The position numbers and the translations under genes were made by a program. From Fratercula arctica (lineage: Eukaryota; Chordata; Aves; Charadriiformes; Alcidae), in assembly GCA_947846985.1 (NCBI GenBank), contig CANTUZ010000002.1:132765889-132829888 (forward strand): 64,000 bases of DNA, written 5' to 3'. Position 1 is the first letter of the stretch; every line of letters starts with the position of its first letter. Of this stretch, positions 60,600 to 64,000 are shown in pieces. The notes beneath the pieces were generated by a model. That model worked only from the letters and a program-made list of their open reading frames with translations. It was not told where the DNA came from and made no database searches.

Positions 60600-60860
60600 C
60601 CTCATCAGTGCAGAACATTGTGGGGCCGCTGACCAGCCGAGCAGAGGCATGAGCCAGGTCCGGGGTCAATTAGAGAAGTCCAGGAAGGTGTTCAGGATGA
60701 GCTGGGGACAGGACTGAGGGCCCTAGGCTGGGCTGAAATGAGGTTCTGGGCCATGGACAGGGATGGGGGAGGCTCCAGGGAGCCTGGGCAGGGACAGGCA
60801 GGGCTAGTGGTTGTCTCCAGAGCCCTGAAACAGAGTGATCGGTCATGGTCATAGCCCATC
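60600..60860. other. GC-rich insert-like patch
   Basis: About 260 bp, abruptly GC-rich with purine-rich G runs (GGGATGGGGGAGGC), between AT-rich flanks. Its left edge follows CAGAACAT and begins TGTGGGGCC. The sharp change of composition suggests an inserted element such as a decayed LTR, but I cannot identify a family or a target-site duplication. Confidence 0.3.
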
Positions 60861-63800
60861 GCAGCTGAAAGCCAGTTCTAGTGGACATTCATTAATACCA
60901 GGTATGTTATGTTATTGTGTAAAACATTATCATTAAGCTGTGAGCATGGAATATAATACACGTGTTGGGGAACATGTGTCTCTCTGGGTTCTGAGTGGGA
61001 ATGAGTGCTGCGGCCCACAAAGGAAGAGTGGCTTATTTTAAGAACTTAGCCAAAAATGGAAATTTGACTATCCAACATAGTGCTGTATATACCTCAAATA
61101 CTCCTGAATATATTAAATGGCAGCAGAGACCTATGTTTAGGCAAGTAGCCGGAGAATGTAAATTGAGATATCTACAATCAGATGGTGAATCCCACTTTTA
61201 GATCTCCTGCAGGATGCTTGTGCCATTCTGGAACAGCACCTAGATACTGCCTACAACATCATGACACAGCGGGGATAGCGCTATATGTCTGTATTTAAGT
61301 AAAGAAATTGAACTCACAAGTGACTAAAATTTGTTACCTCTATATGTCCTAGATTTATAAGCTGTCATTAAATTCAAAAAAGGTCCAGCTAGCCAACAGG
61401 ATTTGGTGAACTATTCAGAAATAAAACAGTCATTTGCAATTATACATCTGAATGATTCTCTAGATTTAACTGTATTGACTAGATCTCCGTTGTTTCTATG
61501 GGGAACTCAGATGCGTAACTCTCAGGTAGGCACCACATCTAGGCTTCTACGGTTTAGGTCTGACTCTGACAACAAATATCTCCATGTGCATATGACAATT
61601 TTTCAGGACATGCCCAGTGTATGTTATCGTCATCAAAGCGGTAAATAACAAATAACAGCTAAGTGGGAAGAACTATTTTTTCTTCTGGTTAGTGAATATT
61701 AATTGAGGGTGAATGTTTGAATCTGAGTGACCTTCAAAGACTAATTTGTAGCGATCCCCTGGGTTTGCACGTTCCTACCAGAACAGTTCCTTCAAAAACA
61801 GGGTGTGTTAATAGCAAGACCTTGTTTCGAAGTACCTGCCTGCATGTCCACTGAACTGTAAAAAAGTGAAAGAAACAGAGTTAACCTAAATGCTAGATCT
61901 GCTGAGATTTTTTTCCTTTCATTTCTAACCACTCCTCCTGAAAAATCTACAAATTTAAAAAAACATCAGAACCCTGGATGACCTGAGGGTGGCCAGGAGA
62001 GGCACAAGGTAACAAGGTGCACCTCCACTAACCTCTATGGACAGGCTGGTACCACAGCGGCCTCTGAGGAAGAAATGTCTCCTCATTAACTTTGCTGGCC
62101 AGGACAAATTTTCCTTCTGGTGACAAGGTGAGCAGCTTTCTTACACCTGATAGAGGGCTGTTGTAACAGTTCTTTTCAAATAAAATTAAGTGACCTTGGA
62201 AAGGCTATCCTGATTGCTTGAATTTGTTTTGGACTGGTCATGTACAAACTTCCCAGTCAAGGGATTCCAATCTCATTTCTGATTCAGTTCTGGAAAAAAA
62301 AACAACCCACAACCACTTTGTATTTCAGGTAAGAAACAGCAATTGTTTAAATACTCTTTATTCATGCTCAGCTCACTGATTTTCCTTATTGTTGTCAGAT
62401 TAGTGGGAAAGTGATTTTGGTTTTCCCTGAAGGGCTGAATGCAGGTAGTGAGGTTCTAGACTACCCTGGAGAAAGGGGCCAGCAATTATTTTTCCCAACA
62501 GTGCTCCAGGAGCACATTGTAATTGGATTTTTTTTCTGCCCCTGACAAAATGACATCTGTGTTCAGGCTCTTTTCCTCCCACACCAGATACACAAGATTC
62601 TGCAAGAAATTAAGTGATAGGTGAGATATAGCTGGTGTGTGGGTAGCAGAAAATTCTTCTTTCTGATTTCAGCATTTTAAAAATCTTAAAATTATAGCAG
62701 TAGTCAAAAGTTACAAATAGTCCTATTAACTTGGATTTACTCAAACAATCTATGGTGTCATACAATTCTAAATTTCAAAACACTGACTTGTATCTCAGAT
62801 GAGAGTGATCAGATGTGAGTAGGCTTAATGGGAGTAGAAAGATTTTCCAAGTGGCAGATTTGCATACTCTTCTCTTTTTTTTAACCAGTTTCTGTGTAAA
62901 TTTTTGGGAACTTCAGATACTTTGACGTAGCATCTGCAAAATGGATCTCTTTGTACAATATTGAGGAGTGTTAACCTCCCCCTCAGAAAAGCAGGCTCAA
63001 ATAATTTGTGATAAAATGTGTTTTCAGAAAGCCAGTATCTTATATTAATAACTGGTGATATGTAACTCCATCTGCTCCATGGTTACATACGATATGAAGA
63101 TTTTGATGTTATCTCTTCATGCTCTGAGAACTTTTATTTACCCTACTGTTTTTTATTATAAGAACCTGATAACGTATGGTTGCTAACATTCAGATGACTT
63201 CTCCAAACATAAAATCAAGGTAAGGTGTCTAAAATTTATATATTATAAGGACACTAGGAGCCATTGTGACAGTCTAGCTTGATCAATTTATAATGTATCT
63301 ATATGACCTGTGTGCATCTTTTGATACCATTGGTCACAAATAATTCTTGCTTCGCTTTGAGGTTTCTGCTGTAGTGACTCTTGGCTGGATCTTCTCTTCT
63401 GCCTTTTATAATGCCCAGCAAGAAAGTTCTAAACAGCAGATATGACTTCTTTCCAATTGAACATTGCAGTCGGAAGTTACTGGCTATTTCCTTTTCTTAA
63501 AGATAAAATAAGAAATGTATAAACAATAGAAGATGAAAACCCTCAAATGATGTTGATCCAATGCTTCCACTTACCTCATTGGAAGTTGTTTTCTACCATC
63601 TTTTTTATTTGCATGGTGTTTAATTGCAGAGTGCATTTGATTGAATAGGTTAGGTTTTTCCACCACAGGCATCTACTCTGGGTTAGGGACCGGATTCTTC
63701 CCAAACATCTTGTCTAGGTTCATTGATACAGAAGCTTCTGCATGCAAAGATCTGCCTGTGGAGTTGATAAGTGAGTAGCTGATGAGCTACCTTTTCTTCC

Positions 63801-64000
63801 CAAGAGCAATTTTCCCTTGAATGGTTGTTGATTATGAAGAATATCCTCCCCCTCATGTCATTCAGATAAAGGTCTTGTGCAAATAACTCTTTAGAACTAG
63901 GTTCCAAGTACTGTGTATTTAGCAAAAAAGTTGCATTTACTACATCCCCATGCACAACACATTTCACTGCTCCATCTAGCTGCTTTTCTCTTTCTGACAG
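60861..64000. other. Unique DNA to the window end
   Basis: No gene or nameable transposon. The window ends in CTTTTCTCTTTCTGACAG, which has the form of a splice acceptor; any exon would lie outside the window. The 94-codon minus frame at 63683-63967 has no family signature. Confidence 0.4.

Noticed and set aside
1..64000. tRNA, rRNA, snRNA or CRISPR-type arrays
   Set aside because: No tRNA B-box with a matching cloverleaf, no rRNA-like conserved blocks and no regularly spaced repeats were found on reading both strands.

Overview
This window looks like bird nuclear DNA. The evidence is several copies of the CR1 LINE with its typical 3' end (an ATTCTATG-type repeat, and the string 'AGAATGGTTTGGGTTGGAA' on the opposite strand), a solo LTR of a family I recognise as widespread in bird genomes, few mobile elements overall (I estimate about 5% of the window), and AT-rich, CpG-poor unique sequence. 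Faint MIR/CORE-SINE remnants are expected in any amniote. I cannot name the species or the chromosome. Nothing bacterial, plasmid or phage-like is present.

I find no protein-coding gene that I can defend. All long open frames are CR1 fragments, low-complexity translations or chance openings. The window is best read as a gene desert or part of a very large intron. Three short exon-like arrangements (acceptor, open segment, donor, all on the + strand) are listed as hypotheses. The most interesting is a possible 9-nt microexon at 57013-57021.

Layout. 1-1012: a + strand CR1 3' end split by a nested minus-strand solo LTR (189-562). 1013-13721: mostly unique AT-rich DNA, with a GC-rich patch (1390-1830), a small CR1 remnant (2607-2692) and an ancient palindromic, MITE-like repeat (8101-8202). 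13722-15330: the largest mobile element, a minus-strand CR1 that has lost the core of its reverse transcriptase by internal deletion. 15331-42121: about 27 kb with no recognisable young transposon, only MIR scraps, simple repeats and stretches that look like conserved non-coding regulatory DNA (about 22.3-22.9 kb and 29.3-31.5 kb, including a local CpG-richer, G-quadruplex-prone spot at 29.6-30.1 kb). A 277-bp polypyrimidine tract lies at 40161-40437. 42122-42505: a third minus-strand CR1. 43390-44190: a GC-rich patch of unknown origin. 44-64 kb: unique DNA with an octamer-bearing candidate enhancer (48.8-49.1 kb), a head-to-head MIR pair (50.2-50.4 kb), homopolymers of A30 and G22, a CT-rich tract leading into the candidate microexon, and a GC-rich patch at 60.6-60.86 kb.

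If the window has a function beyond mobile-element debris, it is most likely long-range cis-regulation of a neighbouring developmental or neural gene, plus possibly rare alternative exons. I did not find a new multi-gene system here. Conservation statements are impressions from sequence character and could not be checked by alignment.
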